In this document: one piece after another, positions 18,409 through 29,342 of the stretch
Layout: each line of letters opens with the position of its first letter
Numbering within the stretch: position 1 is the stretch's first letter
Assembly: GCF_015040615.1 (NCBI RefSeq)
Contig: NZ_CP060402.1
Span: forward strand, 1,674,001-1,738,000
From: Microbacterium sp. YJN-G
GTDB taxonomy: Bacteria > Actinomycetota > Actinomycetes > Actinomycetales > Microbacteriaceae
Length of the DNA: 64,000 nucleotides
Reading direction: 5' to 3'
Made by a program: the position numbers and the translations under genes
The notes under the pieces: model-generated
Database searches by the model: none
What the model was told of the DNA's origin: nothing
The model's input: only the letters and a program-made list of their open reading frames with translations

Positions 18409-20352
18409 TCAGCGCTTCTCGTGGATGGGAAGCTCGATCGCGCCGGTCTCGCCCGTCTGACGCGCAACCGGCACGCGGCGTCCCAGCACCTGCGCGACCA
18501 CGTCCTGCGCGATCCTGGCGGCCGTGAGGCCGGCATCCTCGAGCACCTCCTCGCGGGTGGCGTGGTCGATGAACTCGTCCGGGAGACCCAGCTCGTCGAC
18601 GGCCGTGTCGATGCCTGCTTCGCGCAGCACCTGGCGCACCCGCGTGCCGACCCCGCCGACGCGGATGCCGTCCTCGAGGGTGATGACGAGACGGTGACGT
18701 GCGGCGAGTTCGATGACCGACGGCTGGACGGGGATCGCCCAGCGCGGGTCGATCACGGTCGCACCGATCCCCTGGGCCCGCAGGCGACCTGCGACGTCGA
18801 GGGCGAGCGAGGCGAACGGGCCGATGCCGACCAGCAGCACGTCCTCGGTGACGTCGCGGCTGAGCACGTCCACGCCGTCGGGCAGCCGGTCGATGGCCTC
18901 GATCTCGTCGGGCACCGAGCCCTTCGGATAGCGGATCACCGTCGGCGCATGCTCGACGGCGACGGCCTCGTTCAGCGCTTCCTGCAGGCGTGCGGCGTCT
19001 CGCGGTGCGGCGATGCGGATGCCGGGCACGAGCTGCAGCATGGCGAGGTCCCACACGCCGTGGTGGCTGGGGCCGTCCGGGCCCGTCACACCGGCACGGT
19101 CGAGCACGAACGTCACGCCGGCCTTGTGCAGCGCGACGTCCATGAGCACCTGGTCGAATGCCCGGTTCATGAACGTCGCGTAGATCGCGACCACCGGGTG
19201 CAGCCCGCCGAAGGCGAGGCCCGCGGCCGAGGTGACGGCGTGCTGCTCGGCGATGCCGACGTCGTACACCCGGTCGGGGAACCGCTCCGCGAACGGTGCG
19301 AGACCGGTCGGGCGCAGCATGGCGGCCGTCATGGCGATGATCCGATCGTCACCCGATCCGACCTCGACCAGCGCCTCGGCGAACACGTCGGTCCAGGCCC
19401 GGCCGGTCGACGATGCGAGGGAGCCGCCGGTCTTGGGATCTATGCGGCCGACGGCATGGAACTGGTCGGCCTCGTCATCCAGCGCGGGCTGGTAGCCGCG
19501 CCCCTTCTCGGTGATGGTGTGCACGATGACCGGCGCGCCGTAGTCCTTGGCGAGCTGCAGCGTCTCCATCAGAGCCGGGATGTCATGACCGTCCACCGGG
19601 CCGAGGTACTTGATGTCGAGATTGGAATACAGGGCGACGTTGTTGGTGAAGCGGGACAGGAAGCCCCGGGTTCCGCCGCGCACCCCGCGGAACACCGCGC
19701 GACCGAACGGGCCGAACGAGCGGAACAGCCGGTCGGACTTGCGATGCATCTCGCGGTATGCCGCCGCCGTGCGCACCCGGTTCAGGTAGCGCGACATGCC
19801 GCCGATCGTCGGCGCGTAGGAGCGGCCGTTGTCGTTGACGACGATGATGAGGTTGCGCTCGTTGTCATCGGAGATGTTGTTCAGCGCCTCCCACGTCATA
19901 CCGCCCGTGAGAGCTCCGTCGCCGACGACCGCGACGACATGGCGGTCGGCGCGTCCGGTCGCGGTCAGCGCACGCGAGAGGCCGTCGGCCCAGCTGAGCG
20001 AGCTCGAGGCGTGCGACGACTCGACGACGTCGTGCGGGCTCTCGGAGCGCTGCGGGTAGCCGGCCAGGCCCCCGCGCGAGCGCAGCAGCGAGAAATCCTG
20101 CCGTCCGGTCAGCAGCTTGTGCACGTACGACTGGTGGCCGGTGTCGAAGATGATCGGGTCGTCCGGGGACGAGAACACCCGGTGCAGCGCGATCGTCAGC
20201 TCGACGACGCCGAGGTTCGGTCCGAGGTGGCCGCCCGTGCGGGCGACGTTCTCGACGAGGAAGGCCCTGATCTCGGTGGCGAGCTCGGTGAGCTGCTCGG
20301 GCGAGAGGCCATCGAGGTCTCGAGGACCGGTGATACTCGGCAGGATCGGCAT
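18409..20352 (-). CDS. dxs: 1-deoxy-D-xylulose-5-phosphate synthase
   Basis: A 647-residue thiamine-diphosphate enzyme, first step of the MEP isoprenoid pathway (pyruvate + glyceraldehyde 3-phosphate). The TPP motif is GDGALTGGMTWEALNN (from residue 144), and the conserved histidines lie in TGHQSYVHKLL (71-81). The pyrimidine-binding domain starts near 330 with IAEQHAVTSAAGLA, and the C-terminal transketolase domain follows. Length is standard. It is convergent with glpD, with six bases between the two stops. In mycobacteria dxs1 also lies next to the RNase D gene, so the arrangement is ancestral with the fad and lipid genes inserted. Confidence 0.96.
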   Translation of the reverse strand: MPILPSITGPRDLDGLSPEQLTELATEIRAFLVENVARTGGHLGPNLGVVELTIALHRVFSSPDDPIIFDTGHQSYVHKLLTGRQDFSLLRSRGGLAGYPQRSESPHDVVESSHASSSLSWADGLSRALTATGRADRHVVAVVGDGALTGGMTWEALNNISDDNERNLIIVVNDNGRSYAPTIGGMSRYLNRVRTAAAYREMHRKSDRLFRSFGPFGRAVFRGVRGGTRGFLSRFTNNVALYSNLDIKYLGPVDGHDIPALMETLQLAKDYGAPVIVHTITEKGRGYQPALDDEADQFHAVGRIDPKTGGSLASSTGRAWTDVFAEALVEVGSGDDRIIAMTAAMLRPTGLAPFAERFPDRVYDVGIAEQHAVTSAAGLAFGGLHPVVAIYATFMNRAFDQVLMDVALHKAGVTFVLDRAGVTGPDGPSHHGVWDLAMLQLVPGIRIAAPRDAARLQEALNEAVAVEHAPTVIRYPKGSVPDEIEAIDRLPDGVDVLSRDVTEDVLLVGIGPFASLALDVAGRLRAQGIGATVIDPRWAIPVQPSVIELAARHRLVITLEDGIRVGGVGTRVRQVLREAGIDTAVDELGLPDEFIDHATREEVLEDAGLTAARIAQDVVAQVLGRRVPVARQTGETGAIELPIHEKR

Positions 20353-20489
20353 GGACGCTCCTCCGCGACTCGACGACGTGCGCGGCCGGGAGGTCGCGCG
20401 AACGTCACCCAGTCTAACGCCGAGTAGGTGGATGTTCGGTGTGCGGTGCGCCGTCGGCGCACCGGCGGAACTCCTGCCAGGATGTCGCC

Positions 20490-21161
20490 ATGAGCATCCG
20501 CCTGCCCGCGATCGCCTCGGCTGCCGCGCTCGCCCTCGCTCTCAGCGCCTGCACCGCGACACCGGTCCCAGAGGTGCTGGAGACGTCAGCCGTGCCGGCG
20601 GCGGCATCCGCTCCGGAGACCGGCGAGGCGACCCCGACGCCCGCACCCGACGCCGACTCATGCGACGCGACGGGCTGGACCACGCCGGGAATGGATCAGC
20701 GGGCGGCCAGGGAGGTGCGCGATCGTGGATCGCGCCTACTCGCCGAGGGCACCGTCGGGCACGATGCGGAGGGAAGGATCGTCACCTACACGGTCGCCGC
20801 CGGTGACGCCCCGGATGCGATCGGCCAGCGACTGTGCATCGGGAACGCGGGGACGCTCGCGGAACTCAACCACACCCGGACCATCCACCCCGACCAGGTG
20901 CTGCGGATCTTCCACGATCCGTCCCTGCCAGAGGTGCCGTACTACAACCCGGTCAACGCGCCCGCCGGTTTCCAGCAGATCCCGTACCAGCACACGCTCG
21001 AGGCGATGGGCACCGCAGCGGATGCGGATGATGTTGCGGCCGTGCGCAGGATGTGGACCGACACGCTCTCGGGCATGTTCTACGACGAGGGACTCGTCGC
21101 CAGGATCCAGCAGCAGATCGACACCAGCGACCCCGAGGTGCTGCGTCAGCTGTTCTCGTAG
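20490..21161 (+). CDS. LysM-domain lipoprotein
   Basis: A 223-residue secreted lipoprotein. The signal peptide ends in the lipobox LSAC, so Cys21 should be lipid-modified; an Ala/Pro/Thr-rich linker follows. Residues about 90-135 form a LysM-like module (VTYTVAAGDAPDAIGQRLC ... LNHTRTIHPDQVLRI), which binds peptidoglycan glycan strands. The C-terminal ~80 residues are helical, unrecognised, and end in QLFS. ATG 20490 was chosen since an upstream in-frame ATG (20439) would place charged residues before the signal peptide. A strong hairpin ends the transcript at 21178-21229. Role unknown; cell-wall attachment is inference. Confidence 0.8.
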   Translation: MSIRLPAIASAAALALALSACTATPVPEVLETSAVPAAASAPETGEATPTPAPDADSCDATGWTTPGMDQRAAREVRDRGSRLLAEGTVGHDAEGRIVTYTVAAGDAPDAIGQRLCIGNAGTLAELNHTRTIHPDQVLRIFHDPSLPEVPYYNPVNAPAGFQQIPYQHTLEAMGTAADADDVAAVRRMWTDTLSGMFYDEGLVARIQQQIDTSDPEVLRQLFS

Positions 21162-21177
21162 GTCACGACGCAACGGC

Positions 21178-21229
21178 AGAGCGCCCCGCCGGGCCACCGG
21201 TTCGGAACCGGGGCCGGGCGGGGCGCTCT
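21178..21229. terminator. Bidirectional hairpin terminator
   Basis: A long stem starts with the 13-bp perfect arm AGAGCGCCCCGCC and closes on an inner CCGGTT-CGG-AACCGG hairpin. It lies between the convergent LysM lipoprotein and aconitase genes and can stop transcription from both sides. Confidence 0.8.
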
Positions 21230-21240
21230 CGTGTTCGGTG

Positions 21241-24075
<2,835 letters not shown>

Positions 24076-24202
24076 GTATCCGTCTCCTTCTGAATCTGAT
24101 GGAAGCGACAGGCGGTTCCATCTTGCTCGCCGATCGAGCGTCGCGGCTAGCAAGGCACGCCTTACCAGTGTGCGCCGCGTCCGCGCTCGGCAAAAGCCCG
24201 AA

Positions 24203-24226
24203 ATTTATCTTGATGTCGAGATAAAT
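24203..24226. promoter_or_regulatory. 24-bp palindrome upstream of aconitase
   Basis: ATTTATCT and AGATAAAT are perfect 8-bp outer arms around TTGATGTCG; overall 10 of 12 positions are symmetric. AT-rich, so it stands out in this GC-rich region. It lies about 130 bp upstream of the acnA start. TCTTGA/TCGAGA dyads are typical operators of MarR-type regulators; in Streptomyces the MarR-family protein TamR controls aconitase. No MarR gene is in the window. Separately, AAGGCACGCCTT (24152-24163), nearer the gene, is a second short palindrome. Confidence 0.6.
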
Positions 24227-24251
24227 CTAGCAGAGGGGCCGAAGCACCGGG

Positions 24252-24974
24252 TCATCCGGCGCGCGGGTACAGCGCGCGGACGACCAGCCAGGTGACGGCG
24301 ACCATCGGCGCGAACAGGGGCAGGCCCATCACGAGCTTGAGTGTGCCCAGCAGAGTCACCTGATCGGTGAGGTACAGCGGCAGCTGCACGCTCAGACGCA
24401 GCAGGAACAGCACACCCCAGGCGATGCCGAGCCAGAAGAACGCACGGCGCTTGCGGCGGTCGGCCCTCCAGGCCGTCCCCTCCCCCATCAGGAAGCCCGC
24501 TGCCAGGCCGATCAGCGACCAGCCGATCAGCGCGGCGAGGATCATCGCCGTGCCGTACACGGCGTTGGTGATCAGTCCGGGGACGAAGTTGTCGGCACCG
24601 CGGCCGGTCCACAGGGCGAGCATCGCTGCGGCTCCCGCGGCGATGAGTCCGCCCAGCGCAGCCGACGGCGGGGACTTCTGCACGAGCCGGACGATGGTGA
24701 ACACCGCGGCGAGGCCGACCGAGACGCCGAGCGAGAGCACGAGCGGCTCGGGGAAGAGGGTGAAGAGGATGACGAAGGCGAGGCTGGGAAGAACGGATTC
24801 GAGGATGCCGCGCCATCCGCCCATCGCACCCCAGACGACCGTCTGGGTGCTCCTGCCGCTGTCGTCGCTGAACCCTGCACGCCGCGCCGCGCCGCCGAGG
24901 GCGGCGCCGATCAGCTCCGAGGGACGGGGCTCGTCGCGACCGTCCTCGGCTGCGGGGTCGTGCGGCTGGGTCAC
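24252..24974 (-). CDS. DUF3159 membrane protein
   Basis: A 240-residue polytopic membrane protein of the actinobacterial DUF3159 family. Five to six hydrophobic segments are visible between about 55 and 235, including ILESVLPSLAFVILFTLFP and LGGLIAAGAAAMLALW. The family has no known function. Its start overlaps the end of the DUF3710 gene (24971-24974), and that overlaps dut, so the three form one coupled operon dut-DUF3710-DUF3159, the same order as in mycobacteria. The 24227-24251 gap downstream has the acnA palindrome just beyond it. Confidence 0.87.
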   Translation of the reverse strand: MTQPHDPAAEDGRDEPRPSELIGAALGGAARRAGFSDDSGRSTQTVVWGAMGGWRGILESVLPSLAFVILFTLFPEPLVLSLGVSVGLAAVFTIVRLVQKSPPSAALGGLIAAGAAAMLALWTGRGADNFVPGLITNAVYGTAMILAALIGWSLIGLAAGFLMGEGTAWRADRRKRRAFFWLGIAWGVLFLLRLSVQLPLYLTDQVTLLGTLKLVMGLPLFAPMVAVTWLVVRALYPRAG

Positions 24975-25558
24975 GCGGAGCCCGGCGTGGACGGCATCTT
25001 CAGCGGGATGAGGTCGCGCGGGGGCATCGGCGTACCGCCGCGCACCACGACGATGGAGCGGAAGAGATCCTCCACCTGCTCGGCGGCGGCTGGATCGGAT
25101 GCCGCTTCGCCGCCAATCACGCCGCGCAGGAACCAGCGCGGTCCGTCGACGCCGATGAACCGCGCCAGGCGCATCTCGGATCCCTCGGCGGCCGTCGCGG
25201 GCACCTCGGCCAGCAGCTCCTTGCCGAGCGGCCCCTCGCGTTCCTCGACGCGGCCGCCCTGCGAGCGGATCTGATCGCGCAGCTGGAGCCGGGTCTCATC
25301 CCACAGTCCGCGCGAGCGGGGTGCCGCGAACGGCTGCACCTGCAGTGAGGACGCCGCGTAGTCCAGCCCGACGGCGACGATGCGCTTGGTCTGCTCCTCG
25401 ACCTCGAGGCGCAGGTTCAGTCCCTCGCGCGGCAGCACCTTGATGCCGCCCAGATCGATGTACGGGCGCACCGGGTTCGCCTCGGAGTCGTCGAAGGGGC
25501 CCGCCGTGGCGCGATCCTCGGGCGCCGACTTCAGCGTGGGCTCGATCTCTTCAGTCAT
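24971..25558 (-). CDS. DUF3710 domain-containing protein
   Basis: A 195-residue soluble protein of the DUF3710 family. Blocks seen are PYIDLGGIKVLPREGLNLRLEV, VGLDYAASSLQVQPFAAPRS, GLWDETRLQLRDQI and PRWFLRGVIGG. Function unknown; in Actinobacteria it nearly always follows dut. The start overlaps the dut stop by 4 bp (25555-25558), indicating translational coupling. The first 30 residues are acidic and probably disordered. Confidence 0.88.
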   Translation of the reverse strand: MTEEIEPTLKSAPEDRATAGPFDDSEANPVRPYIDLGGIKVLPREGLNLRLEVEEQTKRIVAVGLDYAASSLQVQPFAAPRSRGLWDETRLQLRDQIRSQGGRVEEREGPLGKELLAEVPATAAEGSEMRLARFIGVDGPRWFLRGVIGGEAASDPAAAEQVEDLFRSIVVVRGGTPMPPRDLIPLKMPSTPGSA

Positions 25559-26004
25559 TCGCTCTTTCCCTGGGTATAGCCGGTCGACCCGAAGCCGCCG
25601 TCGCCGCGGACGCTCTCGGGAAGCTCCTCGACGGGCTCGAACTGCGCCTGGATCACGGGCATCACGATCAGCTGCGCGATGCGATCGCCGACCGCCACAT
25701 CGTACGCTTCCCGGCTGTCGGTGTTCAGCAGGGTCACCTTGATCTCACCGCGGTAACCGGCGTCCACAGTGCCGGGCGAGTTGACCACGGTGATGCCGTG
25801 CTTGGCGGCCAGACCGCTGCGGGGCACGACGAACGCGGCGTGTCCCTCGGGCAGTGCGATGCGCACGCCCGTGCCGATCAGGGCGCGCTCCCCCGGCTCG
25901 AGCCGCACGGCCTCGGTGGAGACGAGATCGGCGCCGGCGTCGCCGGGGTGGGCGTAGAAGGGCACCTGCCCGGCGATAATGGGAACGACGACGGAATGAG
26001 TCAC
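25555..26004 (-). CDS. dut: dUTP diphosphatase
   Basis: A 149-residue trimeric dUTPase with all five family motifs: HPGDAGADL (motif 1), VPRSGLA (2), GTVDAGYRGEIKV (3, with the catalytic Asp), GDRIAQLIVMP (4) and RGDGGFGSTG (5, C-terminal P-loop-like arm). It hydrolyses dUTP to dUMP, keeping uracil out of DNA. GTG start at 26004. The start lies only 12 bp from the divergent DUF3093 gene, so promoter elements for that gene sit inside dut. Confidence 0.96.
   Translation of the reverse strand: MTHSVVVPIIAGQVPFYAHPGDAGADLVSTEAVRLEPGERALIGTGVRIALPEGHAAFVVPRSGLAAKHGITVVNSPGTVDAGYRGEIKVTLLNTDSREAYDVAVGDRIAQLIVMPVIQAQFEPVEELPESVRGDGGFGSTGYTQGKSE
25975..25980 (+). promoter_or_regulatory. GATAAT -10 hexamer for the DUF3093 gene
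   Basis: GATAAT lies inside the 5' end of dut on the opposite strand. The expected start point, near 25987, would leave about 30 bases before ATG 26017. This helps to choose 26017 over the ATGs at 25996 and 26008. Confidence 0.4.
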
Positions 26005-26016
26005 CCCATGAGGCTA

Positions 26017-26487
26017 ATGCAGAACACCGAACAGGATGCGCGGGAGATCTACCGCGAGCGGCTGTCCCCCAGCCTGTGGATGATCGTGACGATCGCGCTG
26101 GCGGGCCCCATGGTCTCGCTGGTGTTCGCGCCGGTCGCGACGACCTTCGCGGTGATCATCGGCGCGGCGGTGTCGCTGCTGCTGGTCGTGCTCAGCATCG
26201 TGCTCTCCCCGGTCGTGCGGGTGCGCGGCGGCGTGCTGCACGCCGGACGCGCGCACATCGATGCACGCTGGCTGGGCGAACCCCAGCCGTTCACCGGTCA
26301 GGAGGCCCGCGATCGTCGCACGCGCGACATCGCCCGCGACGGCTGGTATCTGCTGCGGGGCGGCATCGACGGGGTGGTGGTCGTGCCGCTGGGGGATCCC
26401 GCCGACCCGGTGCACAGCTGGACGATCTCGACGCGCACCCCCGATCGTCTCAGCGCGGCGATCCGCGCCGCGCGCGAGCAGCGCTGA
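26017..26487 (+). CDS. DUF3093 membrane protein
   Basis: A 156-residue protein with two membrane segments (about 17-37 and 41-60), matching DUF3093: YRERLSPSLWM at the N terminus and a C-terminal soluble part with WYLLRGGIDGVVVVPLGDPADPVHSW and ISTRTPDRLSAAI. Function unknown. In mycobacteria it is likewise divergent from dut (Rv2697c/Rv2698). The start is uncertain: three in-frame ATGs lie at 25996, 26008 and 26017; the last has GAGG just upstream and the better spacing from the -10 element. A clear terminator follows. Confidence 0.82.
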   Translation: MQNTEQDAREIYRERLSPSLWMIVTIALAGPMVSLVFAPVATTFAVIIGAAVSLLLVVLSIVLSPVVRVRGGVLHAGRAHIDARWLGEPQPFTGQEARDRRTRDIARDGWYLLRGGIDGVVVVPLGDPADPVHSWTISTRTPDRLSAAIRAAREQR

Positions 26488-26532
26488 GCGCACTTCCCGT
26501 ACAGGACTGGATGCCGGTACCGGAACGCAGAA

Positions 26533-26562
26533 CGCGCCCCGAGCCATGCGGCTGGGGGCGCG
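26533..26562. terminator. Hairpin terminator between convergent genes
   Basis: A 13-bp stem with one mismatch (CGCGCCCC-GAGCC against GGCTG-GGGGCGCG) and a 4-base loop ATGC lies between the DUF3093 and DUF4193 stops. Confidence 0.75.
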
Positions 26563-26583
26563 AGCGTCGTCCGTGGTGCGTCG

Positions 26584-26877
26584 TCAGGCGGCGCACTCCC
26601 GGCAGATCGGGCCGTCGGGACCCTCGTGGTCGAGCTGAGAACGGTGCTTCACGAGGAAGCAGCTCATACAGGTGAACTCGTCCTGCTGGGCGGGCAGGAC
26701 GACGATGACGTCCTCCACGTCCGACAGGTCGGCCCCGGGCAGCTCGAAAGCCGTGGGGTTGTCGGAGTCCTCGACGTCGCCGGCGCCGGACTGGTTGTTC
26801 GGCACACGCTCCTTCAGTGCTTCGATCGACTCGGAGTCGTCTTCGCTCTTGCGGGGGGCGTCGTAGTCGGTTGCCAT
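26584..26877 (-). CDS. DUF4193 family zinc-ribbon-like protein
   Basis: A 97-residue acidic protein of the DUF4193 family (Rv2699c-like). After an MATDYDAPR start and a negatively charged middle it ends in two CxxC knuckles, CMSC and CREC, separated by about 20 residues, likely one zinc site. The family is very conserved in Actinobacteria and often strongly expressed, but its job is unknown. ATG 26877 was chosen because GGAG lies 10 bases upstream and it matches the family start; the frame is open far beyond. Divergent from sepH with a 206-bp shared promoter region. Confidence 0.88.
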   Translation of the reverse strand: MATDYDAPRKSEDDSESIEALKERVPNNQSGAGDVEDSDNPTAFELPGADLSDVEDVIVVLPAQQDEFTCMSCFLVKHRSQLDHEGPDGPICRECAA

Positions 26878-27083
26878 GCGGTAAGTCTCCACTTCCGTGG
26901 TGCGAGTGGGTTTCGGGGGAACGCTGATCCGGGTGTTCAGCGGCGTTAGTTTGCACGACCGCGCGCCATTTCGCAAATGCCCGCGATCCTGCACAGGGAA
27001 ACTCGCGGCACGCCCGGCGTATTCCCGGGCACGCACAGCCGGTCGTGACAGCATGAATGCACACCCATCAGAGGGGCATTGGC

Positions 27084-28097
27084 ATGGAAAACGTCACCAT
27101 CGTCGGAACGGAAGCGGGAGTCCTCGTCCTCGCAACGGAGTCCGGACAGCGCTTCGCGCTGCCCATCGACGACGTGCTGCACCGCGAGGTGCGTCGGGCG
27201 ACCCGCGACGCGGAACCCGCCGCCGTGCGTCTGGCCGCCAGCCCGCGTGACATCCAGGCGCAGATTCGCGCCGGTCTCTCGGCATCCGAGGTCGCGGCCC
27301 TGCTCGGCGTCAGCGAAGCCGACGTCGCCCGCTTCGAGGGTCCGGTCCTCGCCGAGCGCGAGCACATCGTGGGCCAGGCGCTCGCCGTCCCCGTCCTCAT
27401 CGGCAGCGAGGTCGAACCCGACGCGCAGCCGACCTTCGGCGCCGCCGTGCGCGCCAAGCTCGCCGACCTCGGCGCGACCGACGAGCGCTGGGCTAGCTGG
27501 AAGGACGAGTCCGGCTGGACCGTCAAGCTCGAGTTCACCGCCGCCGAGGTCGAGCACGACGCTCGCTGGTCGTTCGATCCCCGGCGCAGCACGCTGTCGC
27601 CGGTGAACGCCGACGCCACCCAGCTCTCGCGCCAGGGCTCGCTGCCTGAAGGGCTGATCCCCCGGCTGCGCGCGGTCGAGTCCGAGCGCGTGTCGCCGTA
27701 CAAGGACGACAGCCGCTTCGACTCCGGCGCCTTCGGTCCTCGCCTGCTGCCGCCGCCCGAGGAGGCGGACGAGACCCCGGCCGCGCCCGAGCACTCCAGC
27801 GCGGCGGTGCAGGAGGCCGCCGCGCGCCGTGCCCCCGACGAGAGCCACCCGAGCGCCGAGACCGCCGACCTGCTCGAGGCGCTGCGCCGCCGCCGCGGCC
27901 AGCGTGAGTCCGCACCGCTGCTGACCGACGAGGAGCAGGACGAGCCGGCCCCGATCGCCCTGTTCGACGCGCTTCAGGACGAGCCCGAGACGGAGCCTCA
28001 GCCCGAGCCCGCAGAGGCACCCTCCGGTCGCCGGAAGCGCCGCAACGCCATGCCCAGCTGGGACGAGATCGTCTTCGGCGCACGCACCGACGAGTGA
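27084..28097 (+). CDS. sepH: Septation protein SepH
   Basis: A 337-residue protein. The N-terminal DUF3071 domain (about 1-170) includes the helix-turn-helix SASEVAALLGVSEADVARFEGPVL. The rest is acidic, Pro/Glu-rich and disordered, ending in the conserved basic patch GRRKRRNAMPSWDEIVFG. SepH binds FtsZ and helps filament assembly at division sites in Streptomyces and mycobacteria. ATG 27084 has GAGGGG 8-13 bases upstream. It sits in the sigA-dut neighbourhood typical for the gene. Confidence 0.92.
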   Translation: MENVTIVGTEAGVLVLATESGQRFALPIDDVLHREVRRATRDAEPAAVRLAASPRDIQAQIRAGLSASEVAALLGVSEADVARFEGPVLAEREHIVGQALAVPVLIGSEVEPDAQPTFGAAVRAKLADLGATDERWASWKDESGWTVKLEFTAAEVEHDARWSFDPRRSTLSPVNADATQLSRQGSLPEGLIPRLRAVESERVSPYKDDSRFDSGAFGPRLLPPPEEADETPAAPEHSSAAVQEAAARRAPDESHPSAETADLLEALRRRRGQRESAPLLTDEEQDEPAPIALFDALQDEPETEPQPEPAEAPSGRRKRRNAMPSWDEIVFGARTDE

Positions 28098-28133
28098 TCG
28101 GTCGCGCGGCCCGTCATCGCACCTGCGAGACGA

Positions 28134-29261
28134 TCAGCGTGCGAACGCGCCCATCCGGATGAAGGGCACCCGCCACTCCTCCAGGGTCAGCCCGCCGTGC
28201 TGCCCGACCATGTCGCGGCCCCGCTGGTCCTCGGCATCGCCGTCGTAGAGCGCCCTGTTCGAGCGTGCGACGACGAGAATGTCGCCGATCCGCTCGCGGG
28301 CGGCATCCGTCACCAGCGGGCCGAACAGGCCCGCATCGACCGCCTCGACGCGTGAGACGACGTCGGCGAGACCGTCGAGGTCGCGACGCCACCGCTCGAG
28401 GATGCGCGGCTGATCGGCATCGGGTTCGGTGTAGACGTGCAGCATCCGCGGCTCGCCGCCGATGTGCCGGATGCCGTCGTGCCAGCCGCCCGCGGCATCC
28501 AGCACCAGCTGCCGGTGGCGGGGCACGTCGATCATGCCGTGGTCGGCGGTGACGAGCACCCCGACGCCGTCCGGCACCCGGCGCGAGAGCGCCGAGTCGA
28601 TGTCCTCGAGCGCGGTCACCCACTCGGCCGAGTCGATGCCGTGCTTGTGCCCGGCCTTGTCGGCCTCGGGCAGGTAGCAGTAGACGAGCGCCCCGTCGTG
28701 GGCGTCGGCGAGCTCCCAGGCGAGCTCCACCCGCTCGGCCGCGGAGCGGGCCGGCCGGTACTGGGCGCCGCGCAGGATCGCACGGGTGAACCCGGTGCTC
28801 GCGAACTTCGGCATGCCGACGGCGAAGACCGGATGCCCCGATGCCGACGCCTGCTCGAACACGGTGGGCGCGGCCTGCCAGGTGAGCGGGTCGACCCCCG
28901 CCTGCTCCCAGTCGGTGAGCTGATTGACCAGCGCGTCCGTGGCGCGGTGGAGCACGCGGTACCCGACCATGCCGTGGGCGCCAGGGGCGACGCCGGTGAG
29001 CAGGCTCGTCAGCGCGGATGCCGTGGTCGTGGGGAACACGGAGCCGGCGATGTCCTTCTTCGCCATCAGCGAGCTCAGCGTGCGGGCGTGACCCGCGTGC
29101 GCGCGCAGCGGGATCGCGCCGAGCCCGTCGACGACCACGAGCACCGCGGATCGCACGGGCGGCAGGTCGGCGGTGCCGTCGCGCAGCGCTGCGAGCAGCT
29201 GGTGCGCCACCCCGGCGATGCTCCGCGTCGATTCGGGGCCGGACGGTAGCATGAGAGGCAT
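28134..29261 (-). CDS. Alkaline phosphatase-superfamily phosphodiesterase
   Basis: A 375-residue enzyme of the nucleotide pyrophosphatase/phosphodiesterase group. Metal ligands are recognisable: Asp in VLVVVDGLG (~45), the nucleophile Thr in FPTTTASAL, Asp/His in [12 protein letters not shown] and the ADHGMIDV motif, and a final His in [10 protein letters not shown]. It hydrolyses phosphodiester or phosphonate bonds; the substrate is unknown and no signal peptide is seen, so it works in the cytoplasm. It is convergent with sepH, 36 bp apart, and divergent from parC. Confidence 0.87.
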   Translation of the reverse strand: MPLMLPSGPESTRSIAGVAHQLLAALRDGTADLPPVRSAVLVVVDGLGAIPLRAHAGHARTLSSLMAKKDIAGSVFPTTTASALTSLLTGVAPGAHGMVGYRVLHRATDALVNQLTDWEQAGVDPLTWQAAPTVFEQASASGHPVFAVGMPKFASTGFTRAILRGAQYRPARSAAERVELAWELADAHDGALVYCYLPEADKAGHKHGIDSAEWVTALEDIDSALSRRVPDGVGVLVTADHGMIDVPRHRQLVLDAAGGWHDGIRHIGGEPRMLHVYTEPDADQPRILERWRRDLDGLADVVSRVEAVDAGLFGPLVTDAARERIGDILVVARSNRALYDGDAEDQRGRDMVGQHGGLTLEEWRVPFIRMGAFAR

Positions 29262-29342
29262 CCGGGTCAGTCTTTCACAGGCATCCCGACGCGACCCGCC
29301 AGAGCGGTCGCGAGCCCGCCCCGAGCGACCAGCAGGAAGTCC

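Noticed and set aside
24152..24163. DtxR/IdeR iron box before acnA
   Set aside because: AAGGCACGCCTT is palindromic but lacks most of the 19-bp TTAGG...CCTAA consensus.
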